In this document: one piece after another, positions 1 through 8,010 of the stretch
How the letters are laid out: each line of letters begins with the position of its first letter
Numbering within the stretch: the first letter of the stretch is position 1
Source of the DNA: Duganella guangzhouensis
Lineage (GTDB): Bacteria; Pseudomonadota; Gammaproteobacteria; Burkholderiales; Burkholderiaceae_D
Direction: 5' to 3'
DNA: 64,000 bases
Assembly: GCF_009674535.1 (NCBI RefSeq)
Contig: NZ_WKJK01000018.1
Span: forward strand, 84,119-148,118
Translations under genes and position numbers: made by a program
The notes under the pieces: generated by a model
What the model saw: only the letters and a program-made list of their open reading frames with translations
Databases searched by the model: none
What the model was told of the DNA's origin: nothing

Positions 1-306
1 GACAAATGGACTCGCGCTCAGCAAAGCCGCTACGGCTGGTTGCCGACCGCGCTGCTGGCGCGCTACTGCCGCGCCTACGGCACCCGCATCCACACCTTGC
101 TGTGCGACCGCACCAGCCTGGACGAGATGGGCGACGAAATCGCGCCAGGCCTGTACGCGGCCGAAGTGGAATACCTGCGCCGTTACGAATGGGCGCGCAG
201 CGCGCAGGACATCCTGTGGCGCCGCACCAAGCTTGGCCTGCACCTGCCGCCCGCCGCCGCCGACACCCTGACCGCCTGGCTGCACGACCATCCTTTGGCG
301 CGCTAA
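1..306 (+). CDS. glpD: Glycerol-3-phosphate dehydrogenase, C-terminal end (partial)
   Basis: The reading frame is open from base 1 to a TAA at 304-306, so only about the last 101 residues are present and the start lies outside the window. The segments RYCRAYGTRIHTLL and LYAAEVEYLRRYEWA, followed by DILWRRTKLGLHL, match the C-terminal helical cap of the aerobic FAD-dependent enzyme GlpD. That enzyme oxidises sn-glycerol 3-phosphate to dihydroxyacetone phosphate at the inner membrane and passes electrons to quinone. The protein ends about 20 residues after the conserved motif, as is normal for the family. The next gene is convergent, 11 bases away. Confidence 0.85.
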   Translation, partial: DKWTRAQQSRYGWLPTALLARYCRAYGTRIHTLLCDRTSLDEMGDEIAPGLYAAEVEYLRRYEWARSAQDILWRRTKLGLHLPPAAADTLTAWLHDHPLAR

Positions 307-317
307 TCCCGCACTGG

Positions 318-3300
318 CTATCTTGCCTTCCAGGGCGCCAGTGGATGCAGCGATCCGGGGCGTGTGTGGCCTTCCGCGTCATTGATCCATTCGCGTGCCA
401 GGCCGTTATCGCAATAGCCGCGTATCAGCCGGTTGCCGGCGGCATCTCGCGGCTCGACAATCCGCAACTCCTGCACACACTGGGCGATATAGTCGCCTTG
501 AGGTTTATCCAGCACAGCCCTACGCTCCGTTTTAACTTCCTGGAATGTGTTAGCCTTGATCGCTTGCGCCGAAAATCCCCAGACGGAATCAGGGTCGCAA
601 ATGGAATCCATCCAGTACACATTATTCTGGCCAAAATACAGTCTGGGCGCACCCGAGATGATGTCGTTGCTCGACATCGCCATCTGGTAGGCCATGGCGT
701 AGTGCTCCCATAACGCGAGTTCGACCGCTTCGCGATTGACCTTGCCGCCGAGCAGTGCGCGCGTGGCAGCCGACAGTTCCGGGGAAAACGCGTCCTCGGG
801 GCCGAGATCGTCCAGCAAGTGACTCGGCTGGCGTTTCTGACGCGCGACGATGGCAATGCGCAGCCGGTCCACCGGTGACGCCAGCTTGCCGCTGCCATCA
901 AACAGCAGATCCAGCGGATGGCCGCTACGCACGGCCGCCTGCATCTTCGCATCCAGTTGCACCCGCCGCAGCACCCCGTTTGTCCCGCTATAGAGTGCCA
1001 TCCCCAGCGCGGTTGCGTGTATGGCCTGGCGCGACAGCTCTTGCTGCTCCTTGAACTGACATCCCAGTTGGGCCGACGGCTCCAGATAAGCGGCGGTCAT
1101 CCGCAGCGGGATCACCGGCCAGGCCCAATAATTCCCGACATGCGAACCGCCCAGGGCCATGGTCGGCACCAATAGCTGTTGCAGTCCTGCCGGCGTGCTG
1201 ACAAACATGTGCGTTGCATGGTCGGCGGCGTAGCGGATGTCCATCGAGCTGAAGCCAAGCTCGGCAGGATGGGTATGAAAGTCTCCAACGATCTGGGATT
1301 GCCACTGCCGTTGCGTGGTGCACGCTGTGCCGCTACAGGTGGCGGGGCCGGCAACCGTTAAGGCTTGGAACAGGCGTGTAGCATCAACGCGGAAGTCGGC
1401 GCTTGAGTAGCTGCCGGTTTGCTCCAGCAACTCGCTATTGAGCATCGGCACGCCGTCTGCGCCAGCGATGACGATGCCCTGAAGTTCTCGTCCCTCACCA
1501 GTTTGCCGGCTAATCAAGCCACGCATCTGTGCTTGCATCGGTGCCGGCAAAGTAATCTCAGTGGGCAGGGCATTCGGGGCGAGCGCCAATTTGCCCGCAC
1601 TTGAGGTGCGCCGGAATAGCTCAGCCAACGGCAATTTGTCGGGCATCGGCGGGGCGGTGTAAGGCCCCAGTGCCGACGTCAGCCACGCAACAGTGCCGGC
1701 TGGCCGCTCGGCTGGCACCAAGGCGCCGGGGTTGGTGTAGGCCCGCAAATAGCTATGCTTATCCAGCAGCACCAATGCGTTCTCTGTGGTCAGTGAGTGT
1801 CGCAGCAATTGACTGGCCAGCGCCGCCGGGACCTTTGCCACCCATACCGAATAGCCGCGGCCGAGCAGGCTGCGCGCCAGCGCGGCATCGCTGGCGGCAT
1901 AGTCGCGCAGCAGCACGTGTTTGGAAAATTGGTAGGACAGTACCGGCGATTCGCGTTGCAGCTGGTCGAGGGTGTGGTCCAGCAGAACATCTGCCTGGCT
2001 GGCTTTTAACTTGGGGAGATTTTCGGTCAGCAGCATCATGGCATTGCTGCCAAACAGGCTCCAGCCGATAGGCCAGGCATCGACGCTGACGCCGCCGTCA
2101 CTGCTCAGGCGCAGGCGCGAGATCTCCAGGCCGGCGTTGAGAAATGGCCGTGGTGAGACACGCACAAAGTTTCGCTCAAACCATTCGACGCCGGTTTTGT
2201 CGTCCGTGCCCTCCAGCGGTGCGGCGGCAACGTCGGCCGACAGCAGCCCGGGCGGCACCGGCGTACCGGCGCTGACGCAGGCCCAACTGCGGGCGTCGGC
2301 CGGGTTTTCCAGCACCGCGATGGCGGCAGGTTTTTGCGCCAGACAAATCTCCGGCACCACCACCACCTTGTAGGCGCCATACTGATTCACACACTTCCAC
2401 GCGTAGGGATCGCTATGATGGGCCAGCACGGGAAACGAATCGGGCAAGGTCTCCGCATTCTTGCAGTGTTCAGCGAGGTCGACTTGGCGTAGTCCATTTG
2501 GCGACTTTGCTGGCGCTCTGGCGAAGCTGCTGATCGCCGCTGGCGATACGGTCATCGCCACGATGCGGCTCTTGCGCATGGCGCTGGCCAGCGCCTCTGC
2601 GCGTGCCTTATCCGCTGCGGACAAGTCTTGCTGTGCGCGCAGCGTGAGGACGCGCAGGAAGTCGGGCTTGCCGATTTCGGCGCCCATCACCTGCAAGGCA
2701 TGCCCCAGCGCGGGATCGGTCGGCACGCCGCCGCCATAGGTAAACAGTTTGCCCAATTCCACCCAGCTTTGGGCATGACCGGCATTCGCGGCGCGCGACC
2801 AGAAATCTATCGCACGTACGATGTCCTGTCCGAGCGGTCCGCCGGTGGCATAGGATTGCGCCACCAGATAGGCCGAGTTGGCGTCGCCACGGATGGCCAG
2901 TTGCATATGCCATCTCAGTCCCAGCTGGGGATCGGGCGGCAGCTCTGGCAAGGCGATCTGCGACTTGGTGTAAATCTCCGCCAGCGCCCTCTGGGCCAGG
3001 AGATCCCCCTGGTCGGCGGCCTGGTTGAGCAACAGCAGCGCGGCCGGAACATTGCGCGGGCCTGCCATGCCATACACTTCGAAGAAGCCGGTCCGGCCAG
3101 CGGCGGCAACGTGGCCCTTTTTTGCACCCAGCCGATAGTAGGACAAGGCTTCCCGCATATTGCGGCTGTCGCCAGGTGCGTTTTCGAACGAGGAACCAAG
3201 TTCATACTCGCAGCGGCCATCCTGATAGCTGAGCAGGCACTTTTGATAGGTGCTGAAAAATCGGTTCCGCGCCAGCATGAAAGCGGGCGGTGGCGCTTCG

Positions 3301-3755
3301 TCCTGGGCGCTGGCGGCGCTGATGAACGGCAGGCCGGTGATTGTTGCGCTGTGTATCCATGGGCAGCGATGGTCGGTGTGGATGGCGTGGCTGTCGCATC
3401 CCTCCATATCCGATACCAACGCCGCTACCGCCCACGCGATGCCGAGCAGCCATGCGCTACGGGGTATCCAGCGCAGCCGGCGCGCGATCAGCCACGCCAG
3501 CAGCCAGCACACCGCGCCCGAGATCAACACCACCAATGCCATCGCGGCAAGATAGCGGGCAGGAATGGTGCCGTCGAACATATGCCAGGCCTGGCGCGAT
3601 GCGTAAGTCAGCCGCAGCGAGAACAGGGCCAGCAATGCAGCCGCGAAGGGCAGCAGCCAGAATCGGCCGGTCCGCATCAACCACGCGGCGGACAGCAGGA
3701 ATACAGCGACACCGAACCAGGTGACTGAGGAAACGAGGTGGAGAGGAAGCAGCAT
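318..3755 (-). CDS. Membrane-anchored protein with Sel1 repeats and a JAMM-like metalloprotease motif
   Basis: This protein of 1145 residues was not recognised as a named family. Residues 1-120 hold about four hydrophobic segments. Sel1-like (TPR-type) repeats follow, roughly residues 180-400, recognisable by AASYYRLGAKKGH-like and NQAADQGDLLAQRALAEIY helices. Near residue 827 there is HTHP-x5-SSMD, with an upstream Glu757 in GRELQGIV. This resembles the JAMM/MPN+ zinc signature (E, HxHP, SxxD), although the canonical spacer after HP is one residue longer. The start is ATG with a weak ribosome site, 12 bases after the OmpA-like gene, so the two form an operon. Zinc peptidase activity is inferred. 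The long C-terminal part (residues 900-1145) has no motif that I recognise. Confidence 0.6.
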   Translation of the reverse strand: MLLPLHLVSSVTWFGVAVFLLSAAWLMRTGRFWLLPFAAALLALFSLRLTYASRQAWHMFDGTIPARYLAAMALVVLISGAVCWLLAWLIARRLRWIPRSAWLLGIAWAVAALVSDMEGCDSHAIHTDHRCPWIHSATITGLPFISAASAQDEAPPPAFMLARNRFFSTYQKCLLSYQDGRCEYELGSSFENAPGDSRNMREALSYYRLGAKKGHVAAAGRTGFFEVYGMAGPRNVPAALLLLNQAADQGDLLAQRALAEIYTKSQIALPELPPDPQLGLRWHMQLAIRGDANSAYLVAQSYATGGPLGQDIVRAIDFWSRAANAGHAQSWVELGKLFTYGGGVPTDPALGHALQVMGAEIGKPDFLRVLTLRAQQDLSAADKARAEALASAMRKSRIVAMTVSPAAISSFARAPAKSPNGLRQVDLAEHCKNAETLPDSFPVLAHHSDPYAWKCVNQYGAYKVVVVPEICLAQKPAAIAVLENPADARSWACVSAGTPVPPGLLSADVAAAPLEGTDDKTGVEWFERNFVRVSPRPFLNAGLEISRLRLSSDGGVSVDAWPIGWSLFGSNAMMLLTENLPKLKASQADVLLDHTLDQLQRESPVLSYQFSKHVLLRDYAASDAALARSLLGRGYSVWVAKVPAALASQLLRHSLTTENALVLLDKHSYLRAYTNPGALVPAERPAGTVAWLTSALGPYTAPPMPDKLPLAELFRRTSSAGKLALAPNALPTEITLPAPMQAQMRGLISRQTGEGRELQGIVIAGADGVPMLNSELLEQTGSYSSADFRVDATRLFQALTVAGPATCSGTACTTQRQWQSQIVGDFHTHPAELGFSSMDIRYAADHATHMFVSTPAGLQQLLVPTMALGGSHVGNYWAWPVIPLRMTAAYLEPSAQLGCQFKEQQELSRQAIHATALGMALYSGTNGVLRRVQLDAKMQAAVRSGHPLDLLFDGSGKLASPVDRLRIAIVARQKRQPSHLLDDLGPEDAFSPELSAATRALLGGKVNREAVELALWEHYAMAYQMAMSSNDIISGAPRLYFGQNNVYWMDSICDPDSVWGFSAQAIKANTFQEVKTERRAVLDKPQGDYIAQCVQELRIVEPRDAAGNRLIRGYCDNGLAREWINDAEGHTRPGSLHPLAPWKAR

Positions 3756-3767
3756 GCGAGTGCCGGC

Positions 3768-4433
3768 TCAGGGCTCGGACCATGCTTCCAGGTTAACCCG
3801 GCGGCGCTCCGACGCCGCCAGCTGCGATGTCGTCGTGGTGCTGGGGTCGTCTTTGCTTGCGACAATCAGCTGCTCGCTGGTCAGGCCCAACATTGTCAGG
3901 TGGGCACGCACGCTTTGAGCACGGGCTTGTGCGACTTTCTCTCGTGCCCGCAGGCTGCCGCTGGGGTCGGAATGTCCCGAGATCTTGATGCGCAGCTTGT
4001 CGGTTGCGGGGAGGGCGGCGTAATACGCTTGCAGCTGCGACTGCGCAGCGTCGGACAGCGTGGAGGAGTTGTGGTCGAAGTAGACCACCAGCGTGGTGTT
4101 GGCGGTGGTCGTTCCTGCCTGGGTGTCGGCAGCCGGCGCTGCGGCGGTATCGGTGTTGGCCAATTCCCCCATCACACCGCGCAGCATGGTGCCCTCGGTG
4201 CTTTTAACCACTTGGCCGTTGCCGTCGACGACAGCCAGCGCGCCCGGTCCTTGCGCAAACTCGCGTTCGCACGAGCCTTCCCAGCGCAGCGACTGTTTAT
4301 CTTCCAGCGGCGCGGTCAGCTGGACCAGGCAGCCGGTCGGCGTGCCATACAGGTAGAGGCGTTTTTCGGCCGCCTCGGTGGCGCCGCTCAAACAGACGAG
4401 TAATACAGCCAGCGTTGGAAGTGTTGCTTTCAT
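3768..4433 (-). CDS. OmpA-family peptidoglycan-binding periplasmic protein
   Basis: 221 residues. A signal peptide is visible at residues 1-21 (Lys, hydrophobic core, cleavage near ATEA/AEK). The C-terminal half from about residue 105 is an OmpA-like domain. It begins with VVYFDHNSSTLSDAAQ and contains ISGHSDPSGSLRAREK followed by RAQSVRAHL, carrying the conserved Asp and Arg that bind diaminopimelate in peptidoglycan. The N-terminal part (about residues 22-100) is unassigned. It lies immediately upstream of the large Sel1/JAMM membrane protein on the same strand with a 12-base gap. A role as a cell-wall-tethered partner of that protein is an inference from the operon. The start has an AAGGGG-type ribosome site 7-8 bases upstream. 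Confidence 0.75.
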   Translation of the reverse strand: MKATLPTLAVLLVCLSGATEAAEKRLYLYGTPTGCLVQLTAPLEDKQSLRWEGSCEREFAQGPGALAVVDGNGQVVKSTEGTMLRGVMGELANTDTAAAPAADTQAGTTTANTTLVVYFDHNSSTLSDAAQSQLQAYYAALPATDKLRIKISGHSDPSGSLRAREKVAQARAQSVRAHLTMLGLTSEQLIVASKDDPSTTTTSQLAASERRRVNLEAWSEP

Positions 4434-4452
4434 CGTACCGCCCCTTGGGAGA

Positions 4453-4890
4453 ATGAACGTTGGGTATTACGATGATAATGTTGCCATAGAAATTAATTGT
4501 TTGTCTAGTATTGGTCTCACGGAGGTGGTCGCAAATTGCGACCACCTCGCCAATCTTAGATTTTCTAAGACGCTTCCGTTTGCATTTACCGAGCATGGTG
4601 CTATTCAAGCGGCGAATGTACTGGCATCGCCGCAAGCCATACAAATGGGTGTCTACGTTGTCCGGTCTTTTATTCGGTTGCGAGAGATGTTTGTAGCGGA
4701 CACATTGTTGGCAGCCCGGCTCAGCGAGTTGGAGGCACAGTTGGCGGCCATGGCGCAGCGCCAGGACGATCACGAGGGCAGGACGGCGCAGCAGTTTCAG
4801 CAGATCTTTGACACGTTGCGTAGCCTGATGGCGCCGCCGCCTCCGCAGGGGCGCAAGCGGCCCATTGGGTTTGTGGTGCAGGACAAATAA
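4453..4890 (+). pseudogene. 5'-truncated ORF6N-domain protein remnant
   Basis: The frame encodes EVVANCDHLANLRFSKTLPF, then AFTEHGAIQAANVL and YVVRSFIRLREM, then a coiled segment ending in RKRPIGFV. These match the second half of ORF6N/KilA-N-type DNA-binding proteins, which occur in phages and in bacterial accessory regions. The N-terminal ORF6N core, normally starting with a LYGVETRALNQAVKRN-like helix, is missing. The only in-frame ATG nearby (4453) gives an unrelated 22-residue lead-in. The front of the gene is AT-richer than its surroundings. It is most likely the decayed end of an acquired gene, although a short expressed product from 4453 (GGGAGA just upstream) cannot be excluded. It runs away from the OmpA-like gene and ends at a shared terminator. 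Confidence 0.7.
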
Positions 4891-4891
4891 A

Positions 4892-4913
4892 AACGGCGCC
4901 CTCAGGCGCCGTT
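4892..4913 (-). terminator. Intrinsic terminator of the peptide transporter gene
   Basis: There is a perfect 9-base inverted repeat AACGGCGCC / GGCGCCGTT with a 4-base loop. On the minus strand it is followed by TTTTTATTT, which makes it a good rho-independent terminator for the transporter. On the plus strand it can also end the ORF6N remnant, but without a T run. Confidence 0.8.
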
Positions 4914-4920
4914 GTCGTGA

Positions 4921-6417
4921 TTACTTCACACCGTGCATCAATTTCTGGATCAACGGGGCGATCACGAACAGGATCACGCCGCCGGCGATCAGCGACCAGA
5001 AGCCGAAGGTGTAGCCCTGCAGCGCCGACGGCACCGACATGCCGCCTTCACCCGACACCGCCGAGGCAAAGATGCCCGACAGGTTGTTGCCGATACCGGT
5101 CGACAGGAACCAGCCGCCCATGCCCAGACCCACCAGACGGGTCGGCGCCAGCTTGGTCACCATCGACAGGCCGATCGGCGACAGGCACAGCTCGCCGATC
5201 GATTGCAGCACGTAGACCATGAACAGGGTCCAGAACGGGATCTTGTTATTGGCGTCCACCAGCGACGACAGCGCGAACATCAGCAGCAGGAAGGCGGTGC
5301 CGTTGAAGATCAGGCCGATACCGAATTTACGCGGAATCGACGGATTGGCGCGGCCCATGGCCACCCAGATAAACGCGATCAGCGGCGCAAACGCGATGAT
5401 GGCCAGCGAGTTCACGGTCTGGAACCAGGCGACCGGGAAATTCCAGTTGAACATGTCGCGGTCAACGATTTTCTCGGCCAGGAAGGTGAACGAGCTGCCG
5501 GCCTGCTCAAAGAAGCACCAGAACATGATGTTGAAGAAGAAGATCACCAGCATGGCGATCACCTTGTCGCGCGCCACTTTGCCGTTTTTGATACCTTCGA
5601 TCAGCAGCATCACCGACAGCAGGATGAACAGCGCCGACAGCACCAGTTGCAGGCTCTTGGCGCCCGCCGCCAGCAGCAGATACACCACCGGAATCACGCA
5701 CACCGAACCCAGCACCACGTACAGCAGGCGCTTCGGATCGGCGGTTTGCGCATCCGGCGCGCCGATGCCTTTCAGGCCGCGGCGGCCGATGTAGAACCAC
5801 ACCAGGCTGACCAGCATGCCGACGCCAGCCGACATGAACACCACTTTATAGGCGGGCATGCCGCCGTTGCCGAACACCGAAGACGCCAGCCATTCGGTCA
5901 GCACCGGCGCGACCATGGCGCCGGAGTTAATGCCCATGTAAAAGATCGTAAAGCCGGAATCGCGGCGCGTATCGGCGGTCGAATACAGCTTGCCGACCAT
6001 GGTCGAGATATTCGGCTTGAACATGCCGTTACCGACGATGATGGTGGCCAGGCCGAACTTGAAGATGGTCTCGTTAGGGAGCGCAATCATGAACAGGCCG
6101 GCCGCCATGAACGCGGCGCCGACCAGAATAGAGCGCTGGTAGCCCAGCACGCGGTCGGCCACATAGCCACCGAACAGCGCTGCCGCATACACCAGCGCCA
6201 GATAGGAACCGTACACCAGATTGGCCGCCGATTCGCCGGACGCTTCGCCGTTGTAGAACTGGGCCACCACGTAGAGCACCAGTGCCCAGCGTATGCCGTA
6301 GAACGCGAAGCGTTCCCAGAACTCGGTCATGAACAACATCCACAGCGGGGCCGGGTGACCCATGATCTGCTTAAACTCCGGAATGGCGACTTCCGTCTGG
6401 GTGGTAGCACCGCTCAT
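4921..6417 (-). CDS. POT/PTR2-family proton-dependent oligopeptide transporter
   Basis: 498 residues, the usual length for bacterial di-/tripeptide:H+ symporters such as DtpA and DtpT. The signature EFWERFAFYG near residue 32 is the ExxERF(x)YG motif of helix 1, which takes part in proton coupling. The second POT signature is seen at GYVADRVLGYQRSILVG, and FTIFYMGINSGAMVAP follows. About 12-14 hydrophobic helices are visible through to the C-terminus. It should import small peptides across the inner membrane. A strong ribosome site (TAGGAGGAGCCGC) precedes the ATG, and an intrinsic terminator follows the stop. It is transcribed alone, divergently from ppnN. Confidence 0.92.
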   Translation of the reverse strand: MSGATTQTEVAIPEFKQIMGHPAPLWMLFMTEFWERFAFYGIRWALVLYVVAQFYNGEASGESAANLVYGSYLALVYAAALFGGYVADRVLGYQRSILVGAAFMAAGLFMIALPNETIFKFGLATIIVGNGMFKPNISTMVGKLYSTADTRRDSGFTIFYMGINSGAMVAPVLTEWLASSVFGNGGMPAYKVVFMSAGVGMLVSLVWFYIGRRGLKGIGAPDAQTADPKRLLYVVLGSVCVIPVVYLLLAAGAKSLQLVLSALFILLSVMLLIEGIKNGKVARDKVIAMLVIFFFNIMFWCFFEQAGSSFTFLAEKIVDRDMFNWNFPVAWFQTVNSLAIIAFAPLIAFIWVAMGRANPSIPRKFGIGLIFNGTAFLLLMFALSSLVDANNKIPFWTLFMVYVLQSIGELCLSPIGLSMVTKLAPTRLVGLGMGGWFLSTGIGNNLSGIFASAVSGEGGMSVPSALQGYTFGFWSLIAGGVILFVIAPLIQKLMHGVK

Positions 6418-6618
6418 GCGGCTCCTCCTAATCGTTATGGTCTAAAAGGACGGACCGCCCTTGTGGGGCGGCCAAATTGGGCGCCATTGTAATCTACAAA
6501 TCCGGTGGCGATGCACTTTTTGATGACCTCTCTGCAAACATGTGTCATTTGTGTTAATCATTCTTCAGCCCCACAAATGCCTGAGTTGTCGTATATTGGT
6601 GGCGCAGGACTCTTAGAT
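6418..6618. promoter_or_regulatory. Divergent intergenic region between peptide transporter and ppnN
   Basis: These 201 bases separate two divergent genes and must hold both promoters. A TATATT hexamer at about 6591-6596 is a possible -10 for ppnN, but I see no convincing -35. No repeat or operator was recognised. Confidence 0.4.
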
Positions 6619-8010
6619 ATGAATAAGGATTTACGCATCATGGAATATGACGTTGTCGATACCCTGATTTCTCCTGAAGGTCAACTGGAGATACTGTCCA
6701 AGGCTGAAGTGAACAAACTGCTCGATACCAGCCAGGGCGGCCTGTATAACGTCTTCCGCAAGTGCGCCCTGGCGGTGCTGAATTGCGGCAGCACGATCGA
6801 CGATGGAAAGGAATTGCTGGAACGGTATCAATCGTTTGACATCAGCATTGTTCAGCGCGAGCGCGGCATCAAGCTGGATATCAAGGGCGCCCCGGCGATC
6901 GCTTTCGTCGACGGCAAAATGATTAAAGGTATCCACGAGCACCTGTTCTCGGTGCTGCGCGATATTGTCTTTGTCAGCAATGAAGTCACCGATAACCCGA
7001 AATTTGATCTGAGCCGCACCGACGGCATTACCGACGCCGTGTTCCACATCCTGCGCAACGCGGGCGTGCTGAAGCCGATGCTGAATCCGAACCTGGTGGT
7101 GTGCTGGGGCGGTCACTCGATCAACCGCGCGGAATATAACTACTCGAAGGAAGTCGGCTACGCCATGGGGCTGCGCGACCTGGATATCTGCACCGGTTGC
7201 GGTCCGGGCGCGATGAAGGGCCCGATGAAGGGCGCCACCATCGGTCACGCCAAGCAGCGCTTGCATCGCGGCCGTTATCTGGGCATCACCGAACCGGGCA
7301 TCATCGCCGCCGAATCGCCTAACCCGATCGTCAATGAACTGGTCATCATGCCGGACATCGAAAAGCGTCTGGAAGCGTTTGTGCGCACCGGCCATGGCAT
7401 CGTGGTGTTCCCGGGCGGCGCCGGAACAGCCGAGGAAATCCTCTATATTCTTGGCATCCTGCTGCATCCGGATAATGCCGATGTGCCGTTCCCGCTGGTG
7501 TTCACCGGCCCGGAAACGTCGCGCGACTACTTCGTGCAGATCAACCAGTTCATTCACGACACGCTGGGACCGGAGGCGCAAGAGCGCTACAAGATCATCA
7601 TCGACGATCCGGAAGCGGTGGCGCGCGAGATGCAGGCCGGGATCAAGCAGGTGCGCGAGTACCGCAAGGCCCGCAGCGATGCCTATTACTATAACTGGGG
7701 TCTGAAGATCGACAGCGAGTTCCAGCGTCCGTTCCCGCCGACGCACGAGAACATGCGCAATCTGAGTCTGCACAAGAACCAGCCGGTGCACCTGCTGGCG
7801 GCCAATCTGCGTCGCGCCTTCTCCGGCGTGGTGGCAGGTAATGTGAAGGAAGAGGGCATTCGCGCCATCGAGAAGCATGGCCACTTTGAAATCCATGGCG
7901 ACAAGGAGATCATGGGGCCGATGGACGCGCTACTGGCATCCTTCGTCGCGCAATCGCGCATGAAACTGGCCGGCAAGCCGTACACCCCTTGCTACCGCGT
8001 GATTCAATAA
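6619..8010 (+). CDS. ppnN: Nucleotide 5'-monophosphate nucleosidase (LOG family)
   Basis: From ATG 6619 the protein is 463 residues, close to the 454 of E. coli PpnN (YgdH). It resembles that enzyme throughout: VVCWGGHSINRAEYNYS, ICTGCGPGAMKGPMKGA and the LOG motif VVFPGGAGTAEEILYI. PpnN cleaves purine and pyrimidine nucleoside monophosphates to base and ribose 5-phosphate, and in E. coli it is stimulated by (p)ppGpp. The frame is open further upstream to 6505, but the extra residues are not conserved. ATG 6640 (MEYDVVDTLIS) is an alternative start. It diverges from the peptide transporter and overlaps the diguanylate cyclase frame at its 3' end. Confidence 0.93.
   Translation: MNKDLRIMEYDVVDTLISPEGQLEILSKAEVNKLLDTSQGGLYNVFRKCALAVLNCGSTIDDGKELLERYQSFDISIVQRERGIKLDIKGAPAIAFVDGKMIKGIHEHLFSVLRDIVFVSNEVTDNPKFDLSRTDGITDAVFHILRNAGVLKPMLNPNLVVCWGGHSINRAEYNYSKEVGYAMGLRDLDICTGCGPGAMKGPMKGATIGHAKQRLHRGRYLGITEPGIIAAESPNPIVNELVIMPDIEKRLEAFVRTGHGIVVFPGGAGTAEEILYILGILLHPDNADVPFPLVFTGPETSRDYFVQINQFIHDTLGPEAQERYKIIIDDPEAVAREMQAGIKQVREYRKARSDAYYYNWGLKIDSEFQRPFPPTHENMRNLSLHKNQPVHLLAANLRRAFSGVVAGNVKEEGIRAIEKHGHFEIHGDKEIMGPMDALLASFVAQSRMKLAGKPYTPCYRVIQ

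Noticed and set aside
4522..4548. Perfect 12-base inverted repeat with a 3-base loop
   Set aside because: It lies in the conserved EVVANCDHL codons of the ORF6N remnant and has no T tract, so it is probably a by-product of coding sequence.
6505..6618. Upstream extension of ppnN by 38 codons
   Set aside because: The extra residues (LMTSLQTCVICVNHSS) are unlike the conserved N-terminus, so the later ATG is preferred.
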